From: Rhizobium glycinendophyticum
GTDB taxonomy: Bacteria; Pseudomonadota; Alphaproteobacteria; Rhizobiales; Rhizobiaceae
Reading direction: 5' to 3'
Assembly: GCF_006443685.1 (NCBI RefSeq)
Contig: NZ_VFYP01000003.1
Coordinates: 248,001 to 312,000 of the forward strand
DNA: 64,000 nucleotides
The position numbers were made by a program, and so were the translations under genes. Shown here piece after piece: positions 55,681 through 64,000 of this stretch (its first letter is position 1; each line of letters opens with the position of its first letter). A model generated the notes under the pieces. It made no database searches, was not told where the DNA came from, and worked only from the letters and a program-made list of their open reading frames with translations.

Positions 55681-57156
55681 ATGCTGGCCCACGTCATCTA
55701 TCTCCTGTCCATGACGATCCTCGCACTCAGCGTGCCGCATCCGACCGTCAACGCGGTTTCCGGTACTCTGATCACCGTTGGTCTTATTGGAGCCTGGCGT
55801 TATGCCTGGGCCGGGATCAACCTGGCGCGGGCCGCCTATTTCCTCAACTTCGCCTATCCCCGGCGGCGGCGTCTCGCAGCCGAGGCCTATACCGCTCGCG
55901 GCCTCAAGGATCACGCCTATTTCCTCGTGACGACCTACAAGATCGCCCCGGAAATCTCGACGCGCGTCTACCGCTCCATTTTCGAGGCCGCCTACAACGC
56001 AGCTGGCGGAGCGACCATCGTCGCTTCGATTGTCGACGAAGCCGATGCCCGGCTTATCCGCCGGGTGATGGAATCGGTTGCCGCTCGCCATCCCGGCAGC
56101 AATGCCATGGTCGGCCTGAAGATCGACAAGATCGCAGGCACCGGCAAGCGCGATGCGCTGGCAACCTCCTTGCGCTCGATCGCCAAGCTGAACCCAGGTC
56201 GCAATGATATCGTCGTCTTCGTCGATGGAGACAGCTGCGTGCCGATCGATGTTGTCGACCGCAGCTTGCCTTTCTTCACCGATCCCAGCGTCGGCGCCGT
56301 GACCACGGACGAGCTTAGCGACACGCAAGGGGGACGCCTGTTCCGCGACTGGTTTGACCTGCGCTTCTCCCAGCGCCACGTCATGATGTCGTCGATGTCG
56401 CTGAGCGAGCGCGTTCTGACCCTGACGGGCCGCATGTCGATTTTCCGTGCCAGCCTTGCCACCGACCCCGGCTTCGTCGAGCTCGTGCGCCACGACTTCA
56501 TCGACCATTGGCGTCTCGGCCGGGTGAACTTCCTCACCGGCGATGACAAGTCGACCTGGTTCTGGCTTCTGCAGCGCGGCTACAAGATGCTCTATCTGCC
56601 GGATCTCTGCACGCTGTCGATCGAGACGCAGCCTTACCCCAGCTTCTTCGGTTCGGCGATCGTGTTGATGACCCGCTGGTTCGGCAACATGCTACGCACC
56701 AATGGCCGGGCGCTTGCCCTGCCCGCCTCGCAGATCGGCTACTTCACCTGGTGGTCCGTCTTCGACCAGGCGCTGTCCATCTGGACGACGCTTGCAGGTC
56801 CCGCCAGCATCCTGCTCGCCGCCGCCTTCGTCAGCCCCTGGATCCTGCCCATCTACTTCGCCTGGGTCATGTTCACCCGCTACAGCTTCTGCACCATCAT
56901 CATGGCGTTCCGCGGCCGCAGCTTCCCCGTCACCTTCCCCTTCCTGCTCTATTTCAGCCAGGTCGGCGGGGCCGTGGTCAAAAGCTTCATCCTCTTCCGC
57001 CTCGACCGCCAGAAATGGACTCGCCAGACCACTTCCGGTGCCGGCAAGCCCGTCCCCGTCGGCCAGCGCTGGCGCGCCCTCAGCTCCACCTACATGCACT
57101 GCCTTGCCCTCGGATGGCTCATCCTCGGCGTGGCCTATGTCGGCAATATCATCTAA
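55681..57156 (+). CDS. alg8: Alg8-like family 2 glycosyltransferase, polymannuronate synthase
   Basis: 491 residues from ATG 55681, with AAGGAG 7 bases upstream. Two N-terminal and about four C-terminal membrane helices flank a GT2 domain. Nucleotide-sugar Asp residues are Asp182 and Asp184 in VFVDGDSC; the LTGRMSIFRA segment and GDDKSTWFW (Asp288, Asp289, Lys290) match residues essential in Pseudomonas Alg8. It would polymerise GDP-mannuronate and pass the chain through the inner membrane with Alg44. Follows algD after 11 bases. Confidence 0.9.
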   Translation: MLAHVIYLLSMTILALSVPHPTVNAVSGTLITVGLIGAWRYAWAGINLARAAYFLNFAYPRRRRLAAEAYTARGLKDHAYFLVTTYKIAPEISTRVYRSIFEAAYNAAGGATIVASIVDEADARLIRRVMESVAARHPGSNAMVGLKIDKIAGTGKRDALATSLRSIAKLNPGRNDIVVFVDGDSCVPIDVVDRSLPFFTDPSVGAVTTDELSDTQGGRLFRDWFDLRFSQRHVMMSSMSLSERVLTLTGRMSIFRASLATDPGFVELVRHDFIDHWRLGRVNFLTGDDKSTWFWLLQRGYKMLYLPDLCTLSIETQPYPSFFGSAIVLMTRWFGNMLRTNGRALALPASQIGYFTWWSVFDQALSIWTTLAGPASILLAAAFVSPWILPIYFAWVMFTRYSFCTIIMAFRGRSFPVTFPFLLYFSQVGGAVVKSFILFRLDRQKWTRQTTSGAGKPVPVGQRWRALSSTYMHCLALGWLILGVAYVGNII

Positions 57157-57174
57157 CCGCGAAAGATCGAGATC

Positions 57175-58296
57175 ATGGACATCGATACGAAAGCCGCCCG
57201 CGACCCCGCTTCCAAGCCTCTTGCGCAGCAGCCCAGCAATTTCCCGGTCCTGCTGGACAATGGAACCGAGCACCCGAAGACCAATATTCCCTTCGCCGCC
57301 ATCATCGACGGGCGTCATTTCAGCGGCCAGAGCATCTCGCTTGTCTCGGCTACGGTCTCCGGCCTGGCCGGCCCCGAGCTTGAGGGGAAGGAACGTATCG
57401 CTGTCCTTCGTTTCGATTTCGACGGCTATACCGTCTCCCTGCAAGTCGATGTCCGCATCAATCGCACCCATGCGGAAACCGGCGAATTGCGCCTCGATTT
57501 CCTGGAACCAACCGGCGAGCATCTGCCGACGCTCCGCTACCTTTTGAACAGCTACATCGCGGGCGACATCACCTCGCTCGACGGCATCATCAGCCTGCGC
57601 GAACGGGCAGCCGTCGCAGGTGGCAAAAAGCAGACCGGCCCAGCCACCTTGGGCAACTTCATCGGCCGCACGGTGAAGGTGGTAGCGACAGTCGCGCTCA
57701 GCCTGACGCTCGCTGTCGTTGCCGCCAAGCTGGTCTACGAACGGGTCTTTTCCAAGGAAGTGCAGCAACTGGCCGTCCTCTCCACCGGAGGCCAGGCCCT
57801 TCGAGCCGTAGCGAGCGGCCAGATCTCCTATCTCAACCTCGGCGCCAAGCGCGGCGAAGTTCTCTACACGCTGCAGTCGATCTCGGGCACCACACTCAGC
57901 ATCAATATGCCCTGCGACTGCAAGGTACTGCCGATGAATGCCGGTGAAGGCTCGACGGTCATGGCCGGCGACACCATCGTCGAAATCATCGACCGGGCAA
58001 CCGCTCCGGTGGTTCAGGCCGTCGTGACCTCAGAGCAGGCAAAACAGCTGGTCGCCGGCGACATCGCCGAACTCAGCCTTGCTGACGGCCAGGTGGCTTT
58101 CGGCACGCTCGCCCGTGACGCTCAGGCACTGAAGCCGGTCGGCAACCAGGGTGAGGTCAGAGCCCTGATCGCCCCCCAGGCCGATCTCGGTGAGGCGGCC
58201 ATCGGTGCGCCGGTCTCAGTCCGCATCATCAACAAGCACATCTTCGCCGTAAGGCAGAAGGTCGCTCAGTGGTTCGACACCAAGTCGACAAACTGA
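57175..58296 (+). CDS. alg44: Alg44-like PilZ / HlyD membrane-fusion protein
   Basis: 373 residues. Residues about 18-130 align in layout with the Alg44 PilZ domain; one membrane helix near 165-185; a periplasmic barrel-sandwich domain follows with the conserved PCDCKVLPM block. The canonical PilZ c-di-GMP signatures (RxxxR and D/NxSxxG) are not recognisable: the expected places read EHPKTNIP and SATVSG. Alg44 normally activates Alg8 when it binds c-di-GMP, so control may differ here. It begins 18 bases after alg8. Confidence 0.82.
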   Translation: MDIDTKAARDPASKPLAQQPSNFPVLLDNGTEHPKTNIPFAAIIDGRHFSGQSISLVSATVSGLAGPELEGKERIAVLRFDFDGYTVSLQVDVRINRTHAETGELRLDFLEPTGEHLPTLRYLLNSYIAGDITSLDGIISLRERAAVAGGKKQTGPATLGNFIGRTVKVVATVALSLTLAVVAAKLVYERVFSKEVQQLAVLSTGGQALRAVASGQISYLNLGAKRGEVLYTLQSISGTTLSINMPCDCKVLPMNAGEGSTVMAGDTIVEIIDRATAPVVQAVVTSEQAKQLVAGDIAELSLADGQVAFGTLARDAQALKPVGNQGEVRALIAPQADLGEAAIGAPVSVRIINKHIFAVRQKVAQWFDTKSTN

Positions 58297-58352
58297 TCGG
58301 CCCGTCGAGGCAGACTATCCGCAATCACTCCAACGAGTTTTCAGGAGCAGCC

Positions 58353-59765
58353 ATGCAAGACGTTCACCCACTCATTCTCTGCGGCGGCATCGGCACGAGG
58401 TTATGGCCTCTTTCGCGGACGGAGCATCCCAAGCAGTTCCAGCGCATCGACGGCAATTCGGAAACGACGTTTTTCCACGCCACCGTCGAACGCCACCGCG
58501 CCCCCGGTTTCGCCGACCCGATCGTTGCTGTCAGCAGCGCCCATGTCGCGACCGTCCTGCAGCAGCTGGACGATATCAAATGCTCGGCGCGCGTCATTGC
58601 GGAGCCGATCTCCCGCAACACCGGCCCCGCCGTTCTTGCGGCAGCGCTGACGCTCGCCAAGACCGATCCGGCCTCGCTGATCTGCGTCATCCCCTCTGAC
58701 CACATCGTCAAGGGTGACCTGCCGGCCAACGTCCTGGCTGCCCGCAAGGCGGCAGAGCAAGGCCATATCGTGCTCTTCGGCGTCCCCCCGGAATATCCGG
58801 AAACCGGCTACGGCTACATCGTCGACGGTGGCGAACTGGAAGAGCTGACCTGCGCCCGCAAGGTCTCGAGCTTCATCGAAAAACCACCGGTCGAAGTCGC
58901 GACCGCGTTGATTGATGCCGGCGGTGCCTATTGGGCCTCTGGCATCAGCCTCTTCAGGGCCGATGTGCTTATCGAGGAATTCAAGCGTCTCGACCCGACC
59001 ACCTATGATGCGGTCAAGTCCTCGCTGGAGCTCGCCCGCCAGTCGGAATACGCCATCTATCTGAATGCCGAGGCGCTGATCCCGGCAGCCAATCTGCCGA
59101 CCGAATCCATCGTGTTCGAACACTCCCCGCGCACCGTGATCGCGCCACTGCTTGTTGCCTGGAGCGATGTCGGAGCATGGAACGCGCTGCACCACATTGC
59201 CGAGAAGGATGACGAGGGCAACGTGCTGAGCGGCGACGTGATCAGCATCGACACCCGCAATTCCTATGTCCGCGCCTCCGGCAAGCTGGTCGCGGTCGTG
59301 GGCATGGACGACGTGGTCGTTGTCGATACCGATGACGCGCTTCTGATCACCACCCGTGACAAGGCTCAGCAGGTCAAGCAGATCGTCAAGAAGCTCGAAA
59401 CGATCAAACGCCGCGAGCTCGCACAGCACATGCGCAACCAGATGTCCTGGGGCGAAGTTCGCCGCGTCCAGAGCGGCCCCGGCTATGAGCTGCGGATGAT
59501 GACCCTGCGTCCCGGCACCATGCTTCCCATGACCGAAAACCCGGTGGCGCACCGCATGGTAACGGTTACCGCCGGTTCTGGACTGCTGAAGACCGGCGCT
59601 GTGACCCGGCCCCTGCGTGTGGGTGACAATTTCGAAGTCGCCGCAGGCCATAACGCCGTCATCTATTGCGGCCCGGAAGTCGAAATGCAGCTGGTCGAAG
59701 TGGTTTGCGAGGTCGCCGAGGAAACCGTCGACGCTCCGGTCGCTCTGCAACTCGTCCATAGCTGA
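58353..59765 (+). CDS. algA: Mannose-1-phosphate guanylyltransferase (AlgA-like)
   Basis: 470 residues from ATG 58353. The N-terminal nucleotidyltransferase domain is intact (LCGGIGTRLWPLSR, PKQF, SSFIEKPP, YWASGISLF, WSDVGAWNAL) and makes GDP-mannose. The C-terminal cupin domain (from SWGEVRR at 365) is present, but the QxHxH metal ligands of type II phosphomannose isomerases are replaced by LPMTENPVAHR, and the GEDDIVR ending is absent. It is probably a one-function guanylyltransferase, with isomerase activity supplied elsewhere. Confidence 0.85.
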   Translation: MQDVHPLILCGGIGTRLWPLSRTEHPKQFQRIDGNSETTFFHATVERHRAPGFADPIVAVSSAHVATVLQQLDDIKCSARVIAEPISRNTGPAVLAAALTLAKTDPASLICVIPSDHIVKGDLPANVLAARKAAEQGHIVLFGVPPEYPETGYGYIVDGGELEELTCARKVSSFIEKPPVEVATALIDAGGAYWASGISLFRADVLIEEFKRLDPTTYDAVKSSLELARQSEYAIYLNAEALIPAANLPTESIVFEHSPRTVIAPLLVAWSDVGAWNALHHIAEKDDEGNVLSGDVISIDTRNSYVRASGKLVAVVGMDDVVVVDTDDALLITTRDKAQQVKQIVKKLETIKRRELAQHMRNQMSWGEVRRVQSGPGYELRMMTLRPGTMLPMTENPVAHRMVTVTAGSGLLKTGAVTRPLRVGDNFEVAAGHNAVIYCGPEVEMQLVEVVCEVAEETVDAPVALQLVHS

Positions 59766-59774
59766 GGAAAACCG

Positions 59775-61295
59775 ATGCGAAAGGGCCTTCCCATTCTCCT
59801 GGCGCTCATGATGGCGTCGACCGCTGTCGGCGCCCGCGCCGAAAGCATCGGGCACGCGGATCTCGCGCGTCTCAACGAGACGGTGGGCGCGATCGGTCGT
59901 CGTCTGGCCGATCCGGATGCCCGCAAGTCAGACGCGAGTTCGCTTCTGAATGGTCGTCTGGCCGGCATCGGCGCCAAGAGGCAATGGCAGGCTCCGACCT
60001 TCGACACCCTCGCGGGAAAGCCGACGCTGCACACGATACCGGTTGATTTCATGCTGGCGCAATTGCGCCTGCAGACCGGGGGCAAGTTTGCCCCAAATGC
60101 CCACAAGGCGATCGCGAACGGAGCAGCGCCTGCGCTCTTCATTCGCGGTGGCGCCATGTCGCTCGATGAACTGGCGAAGCTGGCCGCCGAACAGCATCCG
60201 GGCGCCATCGAGCGGCGGGGTGATGCCTTTATCGCACATTGGCCGATCGTCATCTGGTCTGATGCTGGTCTCGTTCTGAGCGAAGGTCAGCAACTGGAAC
60301 TGTCTACCGGCGAAGGCGCATTCGTGCTAAATTCCGGGCTCTTCACCATCGACCGGGCAAGCCTGAGCTCGACCCCGGAGAAGAATACCATCCTGCCCGA
60401 ATTCCGGCCCTTTCTCGCAACGGCGATGACCGGCGCTGTTCAGGCCCGCGAAGCGCGCTTCTCCAATCTCGGCTATGGCGAGACAGGCGTAACAAGCGGT
60501 CTTTCTATCATCGGAGCGGCGCTTTACCCCGCGAAGATGCGCTCAAGCTTCAGCGACAGTAGCTTCGTCGGGCTAAACTCCATGAGCCTCGAAAATGCCC
60601 GCGACATCGCCATCGTCGGCAATCGTTTCCAGGACATGCTGGGGCCAGCCATCGCCATGAGCGGTGTCACGAACAGCCAGATCCTCGGCAATGTGATGAT
60701 GGGCACCAAAATGGCGCAGGCTATCGACGTGCAGAACCGCACCTCTGACGTCGAGATCATCGGCAATGTGGTTCTCAACAATCGCGGCAGCGGCATCTTT
60801 GTTGCGAATGAAACCAGCGATGTGACCATCGAGTCGAACCTTCTCTCGGGCAACGGCCGCGGGGGCGTCTCCGTCGTGCGCAGCGCCTGCATCGACATCT
60901 CCCACAATGTCATTGTTTCCAATGCCCAGGTCGGCATCAAGATCCGGGCAAGCGATGCGCTCAGCCTCTCCGGCAACGATCTGATCGCCAATGCCGGCGC
61001 GGGTATCTCGGTCATCGACCAGCAGAAAGACTCGCTGATATCCGTGGCAGACAACGCCTTCTCGGCCAACAAATCCGGCCTCTATGGCGGTTCCGCCAGC
61101 GAAGTGGCGCTGAATGCCAATGATTTCGCCGGCCAGTCACCCATCCTGCTCGACGGCGAATTCGCCAGTTACGTGCCGGAACTTCTCCGCATGTCCTCCT
61201 CGCCCGAGGGTGCGCCACAAGCTTTCACCATCCACCCCAACGCAACGTCGACAACCGGGCGCGCGTCCCGGCCCGACTGCAAGACTGGGAGCTAG
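59775..61295 (+). CDS. Exported right-handed beta-helix protein, AlgG-like
   Basis: 506 residues. Signal peptide (MRKGLPILLALMMASTAVGARAE), a 200-residue N-terminal region, then repeated beta-helix coils of about 22-24 residues (for example ENARDIAIVGNRFQD, TNSQILGNVMMGTK, TSDVEIIGNVVLNN, TSDVTIESNLLSGN). This is the fold and place of AlgG, the mannuronan C5-epimerase and periplasmic scaffold. The DPHD catalytic motif of AlgG is not present, so epimerase activity is doubtful. It follows algA after 9 bases. Confidence 0.75.
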   Translation: MRKGLPILLALMMASTAVGARAESIGHADLARLNETVGAIGRRLADPDARKSDASSLLNGRLAGIGAKRQWQAPTFDTLAGKPTLHTIPVDFMLAQLRLQTGGKFAPNAHKAIANGAAPALFIRGGAMSLDELAKLAAEQHPGAIERRGDAFIAHWPIVIWSDAGLVLSEGQQLELSTGEGAFVLNSGLFTIDRASLSSTPEKNTILPEFRPFLATAMTGAVQAREARFSNLGYGETGVTSGLSIIGAALYPAKMRSSFSDSSFVGLNSMSLENARDIAIVGNRFQDMLGPAIAMSGVTNSQILGNVMMGTKMAQAIDVQNRTSDVEIIGNVVLNNRGSGIFVANETSDVTIESNLLSGNGRGGVSVVRSACIDISHNVIVSNAQVGIKIRASDALSLSGNDLIANAGAGISVIDQQKDSLISVADNAFSANKSGLYGGSASEVALNANDFAGQSPILLDGEFASYVPELLRMSSSPEGAPQAFTIHPNATSTTGRASRPDCKTGS

Positions 61296-61298
61296 TTC

Positions 61299-62747
61299 AT
61301 GGTCTTCTCCTCCGAGACTTTCCTCTTCCTCTTTTTACCCTTGTTCCTGTCGGCCTATTACCTGACGCCGGAACGCCTGCGGTCATGGACGATCCTCATC
61401 GGCTCCTACATCTTCTACTGCTGGTGGCGCGCCGACTTCCTGCTGCTTTTCATCGCCGTCACAGCCTGGGCCTATGGCTGCGGCCTGTTGATCGATCGAT
61501 GGGAAGGCCAGGCCCGCGCCAAGACGACGCTCGTCATCGGCGTCATCGGCTGCCTGATCGTGCTCGGCATCTTCAAGTACCTGAACTTCTTCATGGACAG
61601 TTTCGCGGCTCTGATCGGCACGACGCCGGAAGAGCTCGGTTACCACTGGCAACTGATCCTGCCGATCGGCGTATCCTTCTACGTCTTTCACGCCATCGGC
61701 TACATCGTCGACGTCTACCGCAAGGATACGCCGGCAACGCGCAGCTTCGTCGACTTCGCCGCCTTCATGGCCCTCTTCCCGCACATGATCGCCGGCCCGG
61801 TGCTGCGCTTCCGCGACCTGACCGACCAGTTCATCAAGCGCGAGCATTCGCTGCCGATCTTCACGTCCGGCCTCTACATCTTCACCATCGGTCTCGCCAA
61901 GAAGGTGCTGATCGCCGACACAGTCGCCCCGATTGCTGATCAGGCCTTCTCAATGGCCAATCCGACGGCCGTCGAATCCTGGCTCGGCGCCATCGCCTAC
62001 ATGCTGCAGCTCTATTTCGACTTCTCCGGCTATTCCGACATGGCGATCGGTCTGGCGCTTATGATGGGCTTCCGCTTCAAGCAGAATTTCAACACGCCCT
62101 ATCTCAGCCTGTCGATCACCGAATTCTGGCAGCGCTGGCACATCAGCCTCTCTACCTGGCTGCGCGACTATCTCTACATCCCGCTCGGCGGCAATCGCAA
62201 AGGCTCCGCCCGCACCTATGTGAACCTCTTCCTGGTGATGCTGCTGGGTGGCCTCTGGCATGGTGCTGCTTGGACCTACGTTATCTGGGGTGCCTGGCAC
62301 GGTGGCTGGCTGGCGGTCGAACGCTACACCGGCTGGGCCAAGAAGGCACCGCCGCGCCTGATTTCCCTGCCGTTCACCCTGCTGCTGGTACTGATCGGCT
62401 GGGTAATGTTCCGGGCGGCAAGTGTCGAGGGAGCGTTTACGGTCTATGGCGGCATGCTTGGTCTGAACGGGATCGCGCCCGGCATCGAATTCCTGGCCAA
62501 CGTCACCCGCGAAAACATTCTCTTCCTGGTCCTGGCGATCCTCGCAGTCTGCGGCGAGCCCTATTTCAAGAAGCTGACCGATGCCGAAATCTCGGCGGAA
62601 GCGCACGGCTTCGAGGTGACCGGCAACGGCATCGCCGTCGCCCGCCCCTCGCTCGCCTATCCGATCGCCATGAGCCTGCTTCTCGTGGTCACGGTCGCCC
62701 GGCTTTCCGAGCAATCGGTCTCGCCCTTCCTCTACTTCCAGTTCTGA
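61299..62747 (+). CDS. algI: AlgI-like membrane-bound O-acyltransferase
   Basis: 482 residues, MBOAT family with ten or more membrane helices. Hallmarks: NFNTPYLSLSITEFWQRWHISLS, WLRDYLYIPLGGNRKG, and the catalytic His321 in LGGLWHGAAWTYVIWG, matching His322 of Pseudomonas AlgI. It carries acetyl groups across the inner membrane for O-acetylation of the polymer. It starts 3 bases after the beta-helix gene. Confidence 0.93.
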   Translation: MVFSSETFLFLFLPLFLSAYYLTPERLRSWTILIGSYIFYCWWRADFLLLFIAVTAWAYGCGLLIDRWEGQARAKTTLVIGVIGCLIVLGIFKYLNFFMDSFAALIGTTPEELGYHWQLILPIGVSFYVFHAIGYIVDVYRKDTPATRSFVDFAAFMALFPHMIAGPVLRFRDLTDQFIKREHSLPIFTSGLYIFTIGLAKKVLIADTVAPIADQAFSMANPTAVESWLGAIAYMLQLYFDFSGYSDMAIGLALMMGFRFKQNFNTPYLSLSITEFWQRWHISLSTWLRDYLYIPLGGNRKGSARTYVNLFLVMLLGGLWHGAAWTYVIWGAWHGGWLAVERYTGWAKKAPPRLISLPFTLLLVLIGWVMFRAASVEGAFTVYGGMLGLNGIAPGIEFLANVTRENILFLVLAILAVCGEPYFKKLTDAEISAEAHGFEVTGNGIAVARPSLAYPIAMSLLLVVTVARLSEQSVSPFLYFQF

Positions 62748-62760
62748 CGGGAGATTGAAC

Positions 62761-63906
62761 ATGGCCAACCTTCGCCAGCATACCGCAACCCTGCTGCTAC
62801 CGACGGTCTTCTTCGGTTACGCGATCTATGCCAACTCGACCATGCTCTTCGCCCCACCGGCGGATGCTAAGGGAGGCAAGATCAACGATCTGTCGCTCTC
62901 CTATGTTATTGACGGCGAGGCGACCCGGGATCTCGACGCGCTCTACAAGAGTGAACTGCCGCACCGCGATCCCGCCGTCGGCGTGATCGGCAATGCCCGC
63001 TATGCATTGCTCAATTCCGGCCGCAAGGGCGTTATCGTCGGCGACGAGGGCTGGTTCTTCACTGGCGAAGAGTTCAAGCGCGTAAAGCCCGCCGACATCG
63101 ACAGCGCCGTCGCGAAGATCGACGAAGTCAGGGCAAAGCTGGCAGAAGCCGGCGTCCAGTTGGTCATGGTCCCGCTGCCGGCAAAGTCCGACGTTTATGC
63201 CGAGCACCTGCCGGAAGTCATGCGTTCCGACGCAATGCAAGTCGCCTATTCGGACTTCTCAACTGCCTTGAAGGCAAAGGGTATGACTGTTGTCGATACC
63301 CGGGAAGCCATGCTTGCCGCCAAGCCGTTCGGCGAGCTCTTCCTGAAGTCCGACACGCACTGGACACCCACCGGTGCAAAGATTACCGCCGAGGCCGTCC
63401 AGTCGACGATACAGAAATCCGGAATCTCGCTGCCGTCCGCAACGGTTACGGAAAGCTGGGAGGCACCGGTCGACATATGGGGTGACTTGACCACCTACAT
63501 CACCTCGCCGGCATATGCGCCGCGTGTTGGTCTCAAGCAGGAGAACATCCCGATCTACCGCACGGCGGTAAACGCTGATGCAGCCGGCGCTGATCTATTC
63601 GGCACGGAGACGAAAGTCCCGGTCATGCTGGTCGGCACCAGCTACAGCGCCAATGAAAACTGGTCCTTCGTCGATTTCCTGCGCCAGTCGCTGACAGCTG
63701 ATGTGGTCAATGTCGCGAAAGAGGGCCTGGGTCCTGGTGTGCCGATGATGGATCTTCTCGCAGGCACGGCGCTTGAAGATACCCAGCCGGACGTTGTCGT
63801 CTGGGAGTTCCCCATTCGCTACCTCGGCACGTCGACCCTGTGGGAGCGCAAGGGCCAGAGTGGTGGCGGCGGCCATCACGGCGGCGTGGGAGACAGCAAT
63901 GTCTGA
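62761..63906 (+). CDS. algJ: AlgJ-like SGNH acetyltransferase
   Basis: 381 residues from ATG 62761 (GGGAG upstream). An N-terminal signal anchor is followed by an SGNH-like domain with Ser294 in VGTSYSANENW and the Asp198-x-His200 pair in KSDTHWTPTGA. In Pseudomonas AlgJ moves acetyl from AlgI toward AlgX or the polymer. The C-terminal Gly/His-rich tail (GGGGHHGGVGD) is unusual. It overlaps the next gene by 8 bases. Confidence 0.88.
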   Translation: MANLRQHTATLLLPTVFFGYAIYANSTMLFAPPADAKGGKINDLSLSYVIDGEATRDLDALYKSELPHRDPAVGVIGNARYALLNSGRKGVIVGDEGWFFTGEEFKRVKPADIDSAVAKIDEVRAKLAEAGVQLVMVPLPAKSDVYAEHLPEVMRSDAMQVAYSDFSTALKAKGMTVVDTREAMLAAKPFGELFLKSDTHWTPTGAKITAEAVQSTIQKSGISLPSATVTESWEAPVDIWGDLTTYITSPAYAPRVGLKQENIPIYRTAVNADAAGADLFGTETKVPVMLVGTSYSANENWSFVDFLRQSLTADVVNVAKEGLGPGVPMMDLLAGTALEDTQPDVVVWEFPIRYLGTSTLWERKGQSGGGGHHGGVGDSNV

Positions 63907-64000
63907 TCGCGCCCAGAAACGCCCGTTCCGCAGCACCATGCTCCTGGCCTTGTTTGGCGGCCTGCTCGTCGCAGCCGCTCCGGCAGAAGCGGTCACACCT
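63899..64000 (+). CDS. Exported protein of the alginate-like operon, cut by window end
   Basis: Reading from ATG 63899 gives 34 codons before the window ends. They encode a short basic N-terminus, the hydrophobic stretch MLLALFGGLLVAAA and an APAEA cleavage site, so a periplasmic or secreted protein. The start overlaps the algJ stop by 8 bases, showing translational coupling. By operon logic it may be an AlgF-, AlgK- or AlgX-like component, but the visible part cannot decide. Confidence 0.7.
   Translation, partial: MSDRAQKRPFRSTMLLALFGGLLVAAAPAEAVTP

Noticed and set aside
58401..59855. 484-codon open frame on the minus strand opposite algA
   Set aside because: Shadow of a well-supported coding gene; low-complexity Asp/Gly/His-rich product.

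Overview
The window looks like a chromosomal or megaplasmid segment of a Rhizobiaceae member (Hyphomicrobiales). The evidence is high GC with strong third-position bias (long antisense shadow ORFs everywhere), the pcaDCHGB operon divergent from pcaQ in the order known from Agrobacterium and Sinorhizobium, and a RIME-like palindromic intergenic element at 42841-43009. I see no rRNA, tRNA, insertion sequence, prophage or CRISPR array.

Layout: (1) 1-4386, dabB-dabA (inorganic-carbon uptake; dabA runs off the left edge) divergent from a LysR regulator whose start codon is preceded by a perfect 17-bp palindrome. (2) 4432-6766, an FAD amine-oxidase-like protein, a DUF3429 membrane protein, an ECF sigma factor and a tiny zinc-finger anti-sigma factor. 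(3) 6767-14994, a complete protocatechuate branch of the beta-ketoadipate pathway (pcaDCHGB/pcaQ, pcaR/pcaIJF), with recognisable PcaQ and PcaR operators and a terminator. (4) 14999-17781, a DUF922 protein and a membrane GGDEF-EAL protein. (5) 17785-39467, a large amino-sugar island: GH20 hexosaminidase, CUT1 sugar ABC transporter, Gfo/Idh oxidoreductase, SDR, RpiR and GntR regulators, NagB-II, NagA and a ROK kinase. These are interleaved with two M81/MlrC-like proteins, a RidA protein, a D-threonine-aldolase-like PLP enzyme, CutC and an MFS transporter. (6) 39471-46388, a spermidine/putrescine-type ABC operon carrying an Asp/hydantoin-racemase-family gene and a GNAT, with a GntR/FCD regulator upstream. 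(7) 46430-51757, a YtfQRT-YjfF-type CUT2 sugar ABC operon ending in its own GntR/FCD regulator. (8) 52095-64000, an orphan ParA-like ATPase, a LuxR-type response regulator and then a long operon resembling alginate biosynthesis (algD, alg8, alg44, algA, an AlgG-like beta-helix protein, algI, algJ and a further exported protein cut by the window end).

The most interesting part is region 8. The polymerase (Alg8-like), GDP-mannose dehydrogenase and O-acetylation proteins keep their expected catalytic residues. The Alg44 PilZ domain lacks recognisable c-di-GMP motifs, the AlgA cupin domain lacks the isomerase metal-ligand signature, and the AlgG-like protein lacks the DPHD epimerase motif. This points to an acetylated polymannuronate-like polymer made under different control from the Pseudomonas paradigm. 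A perfect 20-bp palindrome and repeated CTGAC boxes lie upstream of algD. Region 5 is the second candidate: an expanded amino-sugar-conjugate pathway whose M81, RidA and PLP components are not part of textbook GlcNAc catabolism.
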